A DNA stretch of 26,409 nt from an archaeon (GTDB lineage Archaea; Thermoproteota; Nitrososphaeria; Nitrososphaerales; CADDZS01), in the NCBI GenBank assembly GCA_021792315.1, contig JAJYUX010000012.1, forward strand, positions 1 through 26,409. The letters run 5' to 3'. The notes under the pieces were generated by a model, which did not search any database, was not told the origin of the DNA, and saw only the letters and a program-made list of their open reading frames with translations. Both the position numbers and the translations under genes were made by a program. Shown here one piece after another: positions 13,352 through 21,511 of this stretch; the first letter of the stretch is position 1, and the number at the start of each line of letters is the position of its first letter.

Positions 13352-16030
13352 TTGCGTACTCGTGTAATTGCTTTTCTAGCATTGCTCATTGTCTTCTTGA
13401 TAATTTTGCCTTGTGCTTATGGCACAACACCTACCCAGTCGGTTAGTAAAACAGGGATACTTTCGTCAACAAATTACACAGAGAATCTCTCTCTTTATTT
13501 GACCTCTAGCGAGACCCTCTGGAAAATCCACCTCTCTGGAGGGAACATCAACATCAGTTCCATCGATGTACCAAGTTCCGTTAGTGGGTTCTCTCTCACT
13601 CTGACGCATTACACGTCATGGCAGTCAAATTATGAAATCTTTACTGGATACGGATTCGGACTCTTGGGGACTTCCGAACCGTATCCCAACGGTGCTCTGC
13701 TTGTGATAAATGCTTCATCCGCATCTGATGCGAACTCTCTTGCTTCTTCATTGAGCTCTAGATTCGCCCTCGCATTTGTTCAAACGATTTCGTCTGGATC
13801 GAGTTATGCGTTCTTTTCTCCTATTGACTTCAACACAGTCTTCGGTGCTTACTTCTACAAGATAGTACCCCTATCTGCAGGCGGATTTGCGACTTTATTT
13901 ACAGAGAGTCAATTCGAGAACAACGCCCTAGACTATTATCAGCTGAGCTACAGTGGTTCGACTTACTCACTTTCAATTGGAGGTATCACCACTCTCCACT
14001 CGGACAATTTTCAACTTTACGCTCAGTTAGGCCTGTCCCAGAGCAGTTACAATTACTCTTCTAGTGCGTCGGCTTCTTCGATTGATATCTACATCTTAGG
14101 AGGACTGATCGACAATTCAAGTGTCCCGTATACGAATCACGTTTCGAACATATCATCCACAATAGAGATTATGCGATCTGCAAACAACTCAATTCCGAAT
14201 ATTAATGCTACGCTTAATTTTTCATTCCCCACCATCGTCGCTTATAGACAGGTCACTCCGACTCTGACACCTTCTACAGGAAGCAGCGTAACAGTCACAA
14301 TAACGGTTACTAATGTCGGCTCCACATCGGTAGGCGCGACTGCAAACGATGTTTTCGTTAACGATTCATGGATATACGCGCAAAGTGCGAACTTCCATCT
14401 CACACAGACTCAGACATCCAATAATGAAACTCTTTCTCCTGGCAATTCGTACAGCGTCATCTACGCATTCAACGTTACAGCTTCGAGCGGTACTTTCGTA
14501 ATCCCAGCGACTCCTGTGACATACAGATATGCTACATCAAACAGCACGGAGGCGCAAGGTAAGGCGATGCTCAATTCGGAAACAATGGTAGTCGGAGGAC
14601 CTAATACTCCGGAGCTGGAAGCCACTGCCTCAATTGTTTCAGGAACGCAGATCCAAGTTGGTCAACCAAATTCAGTTAATGTGACTGTTGTGAACAAAGG
14701 TAGTGGGGTCGCCTTCGGTCTGACTTCTGACGGTTTCTCACGGCAGAATCTCCAGCCAGGTAGCAGTTGGAGTTTCATTTCTAACCAGAGCTCTAGCTCT
14801 CTGATTAATGTAAATGAGAGCATATCCTATTTGGTTCGCTGGCAGGATGCAAATGGAGTCTTGCACTCCACGCCTACTAACACCATCCATACTGTGCTAA
14901 GTTATTCTTCCCCGGGTTCTCCCGCCTTGAGCCTGACAAAGACAGTTGGAACTATGAAATCCGACCAAATTAACGTTACAATAAGCGCCTTCAACGGATC
15001 TCCTTCAACAATCTCCGGTTCAAGCGTCAAGGACGTTTTTCCGTCAGGATTGATTTTTGGTAAGAGCTACAATTCTTCGAGTATAATCTCTTCTGGAAAC
15101 GACATTACCGCAAACTTGAGTTCAATTGCCCCCCAGACGACCGTAATATTCGTCTATTCATTAAACGTATCAAACTCGAATAACAACTTCGTATTTCTCC
15201 CGGCAAGCGTGTCAACAGCCTGGAACAATGTCACCATAATACATTACAGCGGCGGTTATGGATTGCCCTTGGGAGTCGTAGCAACCAAGGTATTTACACC
15301 AAATCAGGGGTTCCAAGGAGCTAACGTTTCAATTTCAATTGGACTCGTAAATCATGGAACGCTTCCGATATTTCAAGTAAGTCTTAACAATACATACGAT
15401 TCATTCCTTAGAGTATTAAGTTCGAATTCAGGTTACGCAGCAGTGCTGAACAGCGGAAGTCAACTTAATGCCATATTGAGTGCAAACTTGACTGGGTCTC
15501 CGGGTGTCTACAACTCTTCTTCATCTGCTGCGAGTTTCATCTTTGCTGGTGAAAACCAAACGGCCACCAGTTCGGCCGTGGAAGTCACAATTTTCCATCT
15601 CCCAGAAGCGAACCTGACGTACTCCGCTACAAAGGTCGAGGAAGGACACAATATAGTGATCTCAGTCACTATTACAAATCCATCAAACGCTACTATAAAC
15701 AACATTTCATATTCCATCACATTACCCAAGGACCTGAGAATTGTTTCTGGCGGATCTCTGAGTTTTACGATTCCAACGCTCGGCCCTGAGTCCAGTTATG
15801 TAAACAACATCACAATAATCACAAACCAGCCAGATGTCTATTCTTTCAACGACTCAAAATTGACCTTCGAGTACCAGGGGCATCAATTGGCCGGCGTTGT
15901 CGGCTCTCTTAGCTTGAACATCAACGACGACATTCCTCTTCGCTATGGAATACCCGTCTTAATTGGTCTAGCAATAGTGGTAGCAACGCTCATCTACGTG
16001 AGGAGATTAACGAAGCCGGGCCCCTCCTAG
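13352..16030 (+). CDS. Large secreted, C-terminally anchored surface protein with Ig-like (DUF11/CARDB-type) repeats
   Basis: The 892-residue protein begins with a signal peptide (RTRVIAFLALLIVFLIILPCAYG, cleavage probably near residue 25) and ends with a single membrane helix (about 865-883) and a short basic tail (YVRRLTKPGPS). In between it is rich in Ser, Thr and Asn with very many N-x-S/T sequons, as expected of a glycosylated archaeal cell-surface protein. At least five segments have the beta-sandwich pattern of DUF11/CARDB/S-layer domains, such as VTVTITVTNVGS, VNVTVVNKGSG, INVTISAFNGS, VSISIGLVNHG and IVISVTITNPSN. Function is probably structural or adhesive; no enzyme motif is seen. 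The TTG start is supported by the TATA box 36 bp upstream. Confidence 0.8.
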   Translation: MRTRVIAFLALLIVFLIILPCAYGTTPTQSVSKTGILSSTNYTENLSLYLTSSETLWKIHLSGGNINISSIDVPSSVSGFSLTLTHYTSWQSNYEIFTGYGFGLLGTSEPYPNGALLVINASSASDANSLASSLSSRFALAFVQTISSGSSYAFFSPIDFNTVFGAYFYKIVPLSAGGFATLFTESQFENNALDYYQLSYSGSTYSLSIGGITTLHSDNFQLYAQLGLSQSSYNYSSSASASSIDIYILGGLIDNSSVPYTNHVSNISSTIEIMRSANNSIPNINATLNFSFPTIVAYRQVTPTLTPSTGSSVTVTITVTNVGSTSVGATANDVFVNDSWIYAQSANFHLTQTQTSNNETLSPGNSYSVIYAFNVTASSGTFVIPATPVTYRYATSNSTEAQGKAMLNSETMVVGGPNTPELEATASIVSGTQIQVGQPNSVNVTVVNKGSGVAFGLTSDGFSRQNLQPGSSWSFISNQSSSSLINVNESISYLVRWQDANGVLHSTPTNTIHTVLSYSSPGSPALSLTKTVGTMKSDQINVTISAFNGSPSTISGSSVKDVFPSGLIFGKSYNSSSIISSGNDITANLSSIAPQTTVIFVYSLNVSNSNNNFVFLPASVSTAWNNVTIIHYSGGYGLPLGVVATKVFTPNQGFQGANVSISIGLVNHGTLPIFQVSLNNTYDSFLRVLSSNSGYAAVLNSGSQLNAILSANLTGSPGVYNSSSSAASFIFAGENQTATSSAVEVTIFHLPEANLTYSATKVEEGHNIVISVTITNPSNATINNISYSITLPKDLRIVSGGSLSFTIPTLGPESSYVNNITIITNQPDVYSFNDSKLTFEYQGHQLAGVVGSLSLNINDDIPLRYGIPVLIGLAIVVATLIYVRRLTKPGPS

Positions 16031-16088
16031 AACGCATGCCCCAACGTGCACATGTTCAAATAAGCCTTACATTTAGAATTCGGCGGGC

Positions 16089-16862
16089 TTGGAAACTATC
16101 GTAAGCGAGAAGACAAAACGTATTCTTCAGCAAGTCGGACTTACCGACTATGAAATCAAAGCATATGTGAGCCTCCTATCGGTCCCAGGCGTTCAAGCGA
16201 GTGAAGTGAGCAAGAGCTCTGATGTACCGATCTCCAAAATATACGAAGTACTCAACAATCTAGAAAGAAAGGGATGGGTCGAATCACAAAACACAAGGCC
16301 TACGAAATACTTTCCCAAGTCTCCTTCGACTGCGTTGCAAGCGCTCAAGATGAGAATGGAAGCTGAACTAAAATCAAACGAAGATCACTTGCTTAGCGAG
16401 TTGATGCCGCTATACGAACAGAAGGAGACACAGGAGAGACCGGATATCTGGATAATTCGAGGAGACTACAACATAATTGCAAAGGTAGGCGAGTCGATCG
16501 ATAGGTGTAAGAAAGAGCTCCTAGTTGTGGTTCCGGCCGAGCTCAATTCCGTAGTTGATCTTCTCATTCCTGCTTTAACAAGCGTGAAATCATCTGGAGT
16601 AAACGTCAGAATTCTGATGAGTGGAGGAGTTCCTCAGAAATCTGCTGCAAAAATCAGCTCGCTTGCCGAGCTTCGCTTCAAAGAGAACATGTTTGGAGGA
16701 GGAGTTATCATAGATGCGAGCGAAGTTGTCCTGCTGCTTGGAAGGAGTTCAGGAAACACGGATGATCTGGCCATTTGGTCTGACCACGCCGGGCTCGCGT
16801 CGTTCGCAAAGAACTATTTTGAGTTTCTTTGGAAGGAAGCTGCGCCCTCGAAGAAAAACTAG
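16089..16862 (+). CDS. TrmB-family transcriptional regulator
   Basis: The 257-residue protein has the TrmB winged-helix domain at its N-terminus (about 12-85): LTDYEIKAYVSLL, then ASEVSKSSDVPISKIYEVLNNLERKGWVE and a KYFPKSPSTALQAL wing and linker. A short coiled region leads to a C-terminal domain (about 118-250) of the phospholipase D-like/TrmB effector type. TrmB proteins commonly sense sugars or other metabolites; the ligand is unknown. The start is TTG 16089. The TAG stop lies in CTAG (16859-16862), which also holds the stop of the convergent inositol-phosphate synthase gene; the surface-protein gene ends 58 bp upstream on the same strand. Confidence 0.85.
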   Translation: METIVSEKTKRILQQVGLTDYEIKAYVSLLSVPGVQASEVSKSSDVPISKIYEVLNNLERKGWVESQNTRPTKYFPKSPSTALQALKMRMEAELKSNEDHLLSELMPLYEQKETQERPDIWIIRGDYNIIAKVGESIDRCKKELLVVVPAELNSVVDLLIPALTSVKSSGVNVRILMSGGVPQKSAAKISSLAELRFKENMFGGGVIIDASEVVLLLGRSSGNTDDLAIWSDHAGLASFAKNYFEFLWKEAAPSKKN

Positions 16863-17935
16863 CGTTCTCTTTTGCCTTCCACGAATTCCATGAATGCCTG
16901 TTTAGCCTGAGTATAAGGCATCTGCATCGGAGGATGCTTGAAGCAATAAGCGGAGATACTCTCCAAAGGACCGCTTACGCCCCTGTCAAAGGCAACTTTC
17001 GTGCCCCTTATGGCATCCACCATGACACCTGCACTATCATAGGCATCAATTACGTGCAATTTCAAATCGAGTGTTAGAGGGATGTTTCCAAAGTATCGCC
17101 CCTTGAGCCAAACGTAGCAGACCTTATCGTTGTCCAGAAACGGGACGTAATCGCTTGGTCCTATTCTAGTTGGAACTTCATAGGGTGACATAGCTCTCAC
17201 CGCGCTTGTCTTGCTGATTCTCTTATCAACCAGTCTACCTTCTTCAAGCATGTTCAAGAAATCTGCATCACCCCCAATATTCAATTGATAAGTTTCATCG
17301 ACCTTGACGCCCCTGTCAACACAGAGTTTTACAATCGTTTTGTGGAGGACAGTCGCTCCTAGCTGGCTCATCACATCATCGCCTGCTGTAGGAAGTCCCG
17401 CCTCCACGAACTTCTGTTGCCAGATTGAATTGGAAGCGATGAAGACCGGCATCGCATTGATGAAAGGCACACGTGCTTTGATTGCCTCCCCCGCGTAAAA
17501 TTCAACCGCTTTTGTACTCCCGACTGGAAGATAATTCACCAAAATATCCGCTCCCGCATCTTTCACAGCTTGAGAAACCGAGGCAACATCTGGCTCAGAA
17601 GAAATCTTCACTACTGGCTTCAGATATTTTCCGATGCCATCCATTGTGGGTGCTTTCTGAACTCTGATCCCAAGATTCGGCACGTCTGTAATCTTGACGG
17701 TATTGTTAGGTTTCGCGAAAATGGCCTCTGAAAGATCCTTGCCGACTTTCTTTTCGTTCACATCGAAGGCTGCTACGACTTCGATATCGTCAGGAGTAAT
17801 ACCAGCCAGTTCATATTGAGTCAGTCCAACAATCTCATCTGTATTGACATGGTTCTTCTTGTAGTAATGGATTCCTTGTATTAGTGCCGAAGCGCAGTTC
17901 CCTACACCCGAGATAGCTATCTTGACTTTTGACAT
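16859..17935 (-). CDS. Inositol-1-phosphate (myo-inositol-3-phosphate) synthase
   Basis: The enzyme uses NAD+ to isomerise glucose 6-phosphate to inositol phosphate, the head-group precursor of archaeal inositol lipids. The 358-residue length is that of the short prokaryotic form. Visible signatures are the nucleotide-binding start VKIAISGVGNCASALIQGI, DIEVVAAFDVNEKKVGKDL, ILVNYLPVGS, FINAMPVFIAS, and GDDVMSQLGATVLHKTI, with the lysine-bearing LNIGGDADFLNML and LDLKLHV stretches of the active site. The ATG at 17935 has an AT-rich element (17959-17968) at a spacing that would give a nearly leaderless mRNA. It shares the palindromic stop CTAG with the TrmB gene. Confidence 0.93.
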   Translation of the reverse strand: MSKVKIAISGVGNCASALIQGIHYYKKNHVNTDEIVGLTQYELAGITPDDIEVVAAFDVNEKKVGKDLSEAIFAKPNNTVKITDVPNLGIRVQKAPTMDGIGKYLKPVVKISSEPDVASVSQAVKDAGADILVNYLPVGSTKAVEFYAGEAIKARVPFINAMPVFIASNSIWQQKFVEAGLPTAGDDVMSQLGATVLHKTIVKLCVDRGVKVDETYQLNIGGDADFLNMLEEGRLVDKRISKTSAVRAMSPYEVPTRIGPSDYVPFLDNDKVCYVWLKGRYFGNIPLTLDLKLHVIDAYDSAGVMVDAIRGTKVAFDRGVSGPLESISAYCFKHPPMQMPYTQAKQAFMEFVEGKRER

Positions 17936-18023
17936 TTTGAAGACTCCAACATCTAGGTGTCTTAATTATTGCGTTGGCAAATTTAGATTTCAATCGAAAT
18001 CAAACGATTAGTTTCGAACCAAG

Positions 18024-18050
18024 GACCAGATGGTCGATTCTTTTTTATAT
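18024..18050 (+). promoter_or_regulatory. Palindrome next to the TATA box of the NUDIX gene
   Basis: GACCA-GA-TGGTC (18024-18035) is a perfect inverted repeat that ends 7 bp before a TATA-like run TTTTATAT (18043-18050). The run is about 40 bp before ATG 18089, a normal archaeal spacing. A further pair TCGAAA (17994-17999) and TTTCGA (18012-18017) lies upstream. These could be regulator sites in the 153-bp divergent gap. Confidence 0.4.
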
Positions 18051-18088
18051 CGAAAGACGCACAAGACGAGTATAGAACAAGATTACAC

Positions 18089-18517
18089 ATGATTGAGGAG
18101 GTATCGGCAGGCGCTGTTATCTACCATTACGAATCAAAGAGTGGTCTTCGTAGATATTTGGTTCTGCACTATCCCGCCGGCCATTGGGACTTTCCGAAGG
18201 GAGCCGTGGAGAATGGAGAGACAGAACAACAGGCAGCTATTCGAGAAATATTTGAAGAATCCAGTCTCCGAATATCAGAGTTTGTTCCCAATTTTCGTAA
18301 GGAGATCGAATATCACTACAGGCGACAAGAGGGGCTCGTCCACAAACGCGTGATTTTCTTTCTGGCAGAATCAAGTGCAATCAGCGTCAAGATATCCTTT
18401 GAGCACTCAGGCTATGATTGGCTATTTTATGATCAGGCGCTTCGCAGGCTCACATTTGAAAACGCTAAGAGTGTTCTCAGAGAGGCGGACTCCTGGCTTT
18501 CGAAAGAGTCTGATTGA
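18089..18517 (+). CDS. NUDIX hydrolase, possibly diadenosine-tetraphosphatase-like
   Basis: The 142-residue protein carries a Nudix box from G38 to L60: G38-x5-E44-x7-R52-E53-x2-E56-E57-x-S59-L60. The last glycine of the consensus is serine here; all catalytic acidic residues are kept. The surroundings (SAGAVIYHY at the start, HWDFPKGAVENGE before the box) resemble archaeal and eukaryotic Ap4A hydrolases, which also have a small protein and HWDFPKG. It would cleave a nucleoside diphosphate linked to another group; the exact substrate is not provable. Its 3' end overlaps the convergent OMP decarboxylase gene by 41 bp. Confidence 0.88.
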   Translation: MIEEVSAGAVIYHYESKSGLRRYLVLHYPAGHWDFPKGAVENGETEQQAAIREIFEESSLRISEFVPNFRKEIEYHYRRQEGLVHKRVIFFLAESSAISVKISFEHSGYDWLFYDQALRRLTFENAKSVLREADSWLSKESD

Positions 18518-19262
18518 TCGTGTTTCTCGCCGCTTTCCGCGGATCTTTGCTTTGAACTATCGAGCGTCCGAATATCAAATAATCAGCTCCAGCGTCTATT
18601 GCGGCACTAGAATCTCCTCCTTGGGCACCCGACCCAGGGCAAATAATCAGTATATCTTTCCCCAAGAAATTCCGCGCCATCCTGATCTTTTCGGGCCGAG
18701 TTGTTCCCAAGATCACTCCAGATGATCCCCACGTCACAGCGCGAAGAAGAAACTCTTCGAAGATTGTGCGGTCATCAGCCAGTTTTAGTCCATAGCCTTC
18801 GTCGGCCCCTTTGTGGCTCATGTAAGCTAATGTTATCACTCCCTTCCCCAATTTCCTCGCATTACGGAAAACCACGTCGAGCCCTCCCTCATACCCTGCA
18901 AACGGATTCACTATAACAGCCGCGAAACCTGAGTCCCACAAGTAATCTGTGGCCACTCTGTTGGTATTGTCGATGTCATTCAACTTAATATCGGCAATCG
19001 ACAAAAGCCCACTATCTATAATACAATGATTCAGTTCTGACATCTCATCGAAGGAAAGTGGCAATAGCAGATGATAATTCACCTTCACTCCACATATGAA
19101 TTCAGAGGTCTCCGCGAGGAGGCTTTTGGCATCTCTCAGAATACTTGAAGTATCTCTTCTATAATCCAAATCAAGAGCGAGAATGGATTTTGTATTCCTC
19201 GACGCAGAAATACTTGCCAAGTTGTCGCTGAACTTATATGATTTGTTTCCTTTCTTGTCCAT
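18477..19262 (-). CDS. pyrF: Orotidine-5'-phosphate decarboxylase
   Basis: This enzyme makes UMP from OMP, the last step of pyrimidine synthesis. From ATG 19262 (261 residues) the catalytic set is visible: D31 in ILALDLDY, K60 in GVKVNYH, D91-x-K93-x2-D96 (DIKLND), and near the end PGSGAQGGD and YLIFGRSIV, the phosphate-binding loops. In most relatives the former reads PGIGAQGG. TTG 19274, overlapping the upstream stop as TTGA, is an alternative start adding four residues. It follows the unknown gene at 19271-19978 directly and probably shares its transcript. The 41-bp 3' overlap with the NUDIX gene is the largest in the window. Confidence 0.93.
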   Translation of the reverse strand: MDKKGNKSYKFSDNLASISASRNTKSILALDLDYRRDTSSILRDAKSLLAETSEFICGVKVNYHLLLPLSFDEMSELNHCIIDSGLLSIADIKLNDIDNTNRVATDYLWDSGFAAVIVNPFAGYEGGLDVVFRNARKLGKGVITLAYMSHKGADEGYGLKLADDRTIFEEFLLRAVTWGSSGVILGTTRPEKIRMARNFLGKDILIICPGSGAQGGDSSAAIDAGADYLIFGRSIVQSKDPRKAARNTINQTLSKARSPPL

Positions 19263-19270
19263 TATCGCTT

Positions 19271-19978
19271 TCAAGCTGAATCAACCAGCGGGTGATTCTC
19301 CTTTAATCTCACTATCTTGACAAAGAGATTCCCATGCTCATCAATTCTGTTGGTCAGAAAAGCTTGAGCCTTAGAAGTCGAATAGCCGACGAAATTTTCT
19401 TCAGGCTTGAAATCTTGTTCGAAGAAAAAGAACAGAGAGGCCTCTTCAAAGTCTTCGATCCTAGCAAAGGTTCCTATTCTCCACCTTTTAGAAGCAGGGA
19501 ACGCGAAAATAGGCAGCGGGGGTTCCTCGAACATCATCTTGTAAGTGGCCACTTTCATCAAGCTCATCAAGTCCTTCACCTGAATAGATTGAAATTTGTG
19601 TCGAACCTCGTGTTGCTTTTCTGAATGGCTTTCAAAGAGCTTGGGAAGCTTGATCACTTCGATTATAGGAGAATAAAGCATGGATGGGTTTGATGGAACG
19701 TCTACCAAACTAATCTCTTCTCCTGACATCGTCACTTTGTAGCCCAAGTACTGCTTGATTTCTCTCGACAATGAATAATAGAAAATGGGAGATCCATGAA
19801 AGAAATCAAGTTGGGTTGACATTCGATAGTCTGACCCGAGTTTACTAGCAAAAGTCGGAAGTGGTGCTCTTTCGAGTGCGCAGGTGAGCCTTGCCAAGTC
19901 ACTTAAGCTCTGGAGCTCGATGAATGTTGCAGGTTTGGTGATCCTGTCACCATCATCTTCCTTATGAGCTCTTGGCAA
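19271..19978 (-). CDS. Conserved-looking protein of unknown function
   Basis: The 235-residue protein matches no family I recognise. It is soluble, with no signal peptide or membrane helix. It is of mixed alpha/beta composition and has no cysteine pair or obvious catalytic motif; a stretch of phenylalanines (LFFFFEQDF) near residue 188 is notable. It begins at TTG 19978; the AT-rich element at 19998-20008 read on the minus strand (CTTATTTAATT) would place the transcript start at about the TTG, giving a leaderless mRNA. It lies directly before pyrF, so co-expression with pyrimidine synthesis is likely, but a related function is not shown. Confidence 0.7.
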   Translation of the reverse strand: MPRAHKEDDGDRITKPATFIELQSLSDLARLTCALERAPLPTFASKLGSDYRMSTQLDFFHGSPIFYYSLSREIKQYLGYKVTMSGEEISLVDVPSNPSMLYSPIIEVIKLPKLFESHSEKQHEVRHKFQSIQVKDLMSLMKVATYKMMFEEPPLPIFAFPASKRWRIGTFARIEDFEEASLFFFFEQDFKPEENFVGYSTSKAQAFLTNRIDEHGNLFVKIVRLKENHPLVDSA

Positions 19979-20142
19979 ATCGACAGTTCCTTCGGAGCAA
20001 ATTAAATAAGCATTATTACTGCTATAAAGTTGATTAAATGAATAGCAAATATGGAGGACGTTTCCTCTACTCTGTCATGACGTTTCAGTTAGGCGTTGTA
20101 AAGAGGAAAGACCCTCGTGACAGGACTAGGAGTTCGCAGTTC

Positions 20143-20580
20143 TCAGAGCAAAACTCGACAGATAGCTCTGCCCATTTGGTAGGTTAGGAAGAAGAGAAGC
20201 ACTTCGTATCCTACAACAATTACCGCTGCTTCCGCAAACGTCAATTTTCCTAGCGCCATGTAAGTAAGTTGTGCTATTGGGATTGCTATGGAATTGAAAG
20301 TCGGATAGAATATTAGTAAAGCCATCAATCCAGAAAAGAGCGCAGTCGTGCATGAAAGTGCTAAACCATACATCCTTCGGTTCGTTTTTCCAGTTATTAT
20401 GAGCATACTTACTAGCAGAAAATACAAAGCGAACATGACCAAAATTTCCGAGAACAAATTGGTAAAACTTGCAGGCGCATTCGCTGGAACGAGATGACTC
20501 CAAGCTCCTAGGAGAAAGACGACGGACGCGGGCAGAAGGGTTAGTACTTTCAGTCTATCTCCCTTTGATAGTTTGCGCAT
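20143..20580 (-). CDS. Four-helix integral membrane protein of unknown function
   Basis: The 145-residue protein is almost entirely hydrophobic, with four predicted membrane helices at about 12-31, 42-62, 70-92 and 115-137 and short basic ends (MRKLSKGDRLK at the start, RRM in a loop), so the N-terminus is probably cytoplasmic by the positive-inside rule. No family is recognised. The ATG at 20580 has an AT-rich element AATATTTAA (20601-20609) 26 bp upstream, giving a leaderless transcript. The gene ends in front of a 163-bp gap before the unknown gene at 19978. Confidence 0.7.
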   Translation of the reverse strand: MRKLSKGDRLKVLTLLPASVVFLLGAWSHLVPANAPASFTNLFSEILVMFALYFLLVSMLIITGKTNRRMYGLALSCTTALFSGLMALLIFYPTFNSIAIPIAQLTYMALGKLTFAEAAVIVVGYEVLLFFLTYQMGRAICRVLL

Positions 20581-20619
20581 ACGAAATTTGACGAGGTTCC
20601 AATATTTAACGTTGAGTCT

Positions 20620-20736
20620 ATGTTATCTATCCACTCATTCAAGCCTAGCGAGTGGCGAAAGAACCGCTGTAGGATATGCGGTTATTCATGCTCGGATGAC
20701 GTTCACGACACTACTGAGCAGAAGACGTTGGACTAG
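20620..20736 (+). CDS. Candidate 38-residue zinc-binding miniprotein
   Basis: An ATG at 20620 opens a 38-codon frame ending at TAG 20734-20736. The product is hydrophilic and carries CRICGYSCSDDVH, a Cys-x2-Cys-x3-Cys-x4-His set that could bind a single zinc ion, set between Lys/Arg-rich and acidic parts. Codon choice (AAG, GAG, AGG, GAC) looks like that of neighbouring genes. It lies in the 221-bp gap between two minus-strand genes, and two hairpin-forming palindromes follow directly after its stop. No promoter is convincing. It is too short for certainty; it could be a chance frame. Confidence 0.4.
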   Translation: MLSIHSFKPSEWRKNRCRICGYSCSDDVHDTTEQKTLD

Positions 20737-20742
20737 TATTAT

Positions 20743-20778
20743 TCCAATGCACATTGGACAAAATCAACGAATATTCGT
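20743..20778. repeat. Two palindromes in the gap after the miniprotein
   Basis: TCCAATG-CA-CATTGGA (20743-20758) is a perfect inverted repeat with 7-bp arms; ACGAATATTCGT (20767-20778) is a perfect 12-bp palindrome nine bases on. A third inverted repeat, ACCGTCAC (20784-20791) with GTGACGGT (20833-20840), reaches into the 3' end of the secreted-protein gene. They lie between converging frames and may form RNA hairpins at transcript ends. Confidence 0.5.
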
Positions 20779-20801
20779 GGAATACCGTCACGGCAGTGCT
20801 T

Positions 20802-21383
20802 TCATCCACTTTGGTATACTTCTATCGGTTCTGTGACGGTAACAGTATACTGGTTGAACGGTGGAGACGTCGTGACATTAAGAGTGTAGAACGACATCGT
20901 AAATGAACCTCCATTCTGAACGATGTAGTTCCAGATGAAACAGTTGGAAAAACCAGAAACTTGACCGTAATTTGAATTACTGCCACTCACAAATCCAGTG
21001 AGTGAGACAGTCAAGTTCGTTTGGCTCTGGTAGCATCCTTGAAAGATTAGATTTACTCCTGGCTTTGCGGTGATTGTTAAACTGAAGTCCATGTAGTTAG
21101 GATAACTTGGATTATTACTACCAGAACTCCAAATAGGAAAAGTCTGGCCTGTTTGCTCGAACACAAGTGTATTGGGAGATGTTTTGCAAGTTGCGAATTG
21201 GTCAAAACTACAAGGATCTAGCAAGCTGCCTTTTGAATTGCAAAGACCTTCAGAATCCCCCGAACATGTGGTAGCTGCGGTCAAATTAGTGTTGTTAGTT
21301 GAAACTAAGCTGTAGGCCAAACCGCTTAAGGCGATGACGAGAGCAATGATGAGAACCATCGTAATGACATTATATTTTCTCAT
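20802..21383 (-). CDS. Secreted or membrane-anchored cysteine-containing protein
   Basis: The 193-residue protein starts with MRKYNVITMVLIIALVIALSG, a signal peptide or single N-terminal anchor (helix about 7-28), so the rest is outside the cell. The exported part is rich in Asn, Ser and Thr with several N-x-S/T sequons (NNTNL, NLTVS, LNVTT) and contains six cysteines, four of them close together (TTCSGDSEGLCNSKG, DPCSFDQFATC), an even number that suggests disulfides. The N-terminus is only loosely like a type IV pilin and lacks a clear cleavage motif. Function unknown. ATG 21383 may be transcribed from an AT-rich element at 21407-21416. Confidence 0.7.
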   Translation of the reverse strand: MRKYNVITMVLIIALVIALSGLAYSLVSTNNTNLTAATTCSGDSEGLCNSKGSLLDPCSFDQFATCKTSPNTLVFEQTGQTFPIWSSGSNNPSYPNYMDFSLTITAKPGVNLIFQGCYQSQTNLTVSLTGFVSGSNSNYGQVSGFSNCFIWNYIVQNGGSFTMSFYTLNVTTSPPFNQYTVTVTEPIEVYQSG

Positions 21384-21511
21384 TCTATGGCAGGATCTCT
21401 AAAACAGATAGTTAAGGCGATTCCTTCTCAGGCCAAATTCTGAATGACAATGGAAGCAGATGGGATGTGGTTAGCGCTTTAACTTACTTTATAGCATAAA
21501 TAATAAGCATT

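Noticed and set aside
13352..16030. Horizontally acquired adhesin or phage tail gene
   Set aside because: Base composition is like its neighbours, the promoter fits the archaeal type, and there are no mobile-element genes, repeats or integrase nearby.
20573..20836. An 87-codon frame on the plus strand in the gap at 20581-20801
   Set aside because: It has no recognisable motif and starts inside the membrane-protein gene; the alternative frame at 20620 with the Cys/His pattern is more credible.
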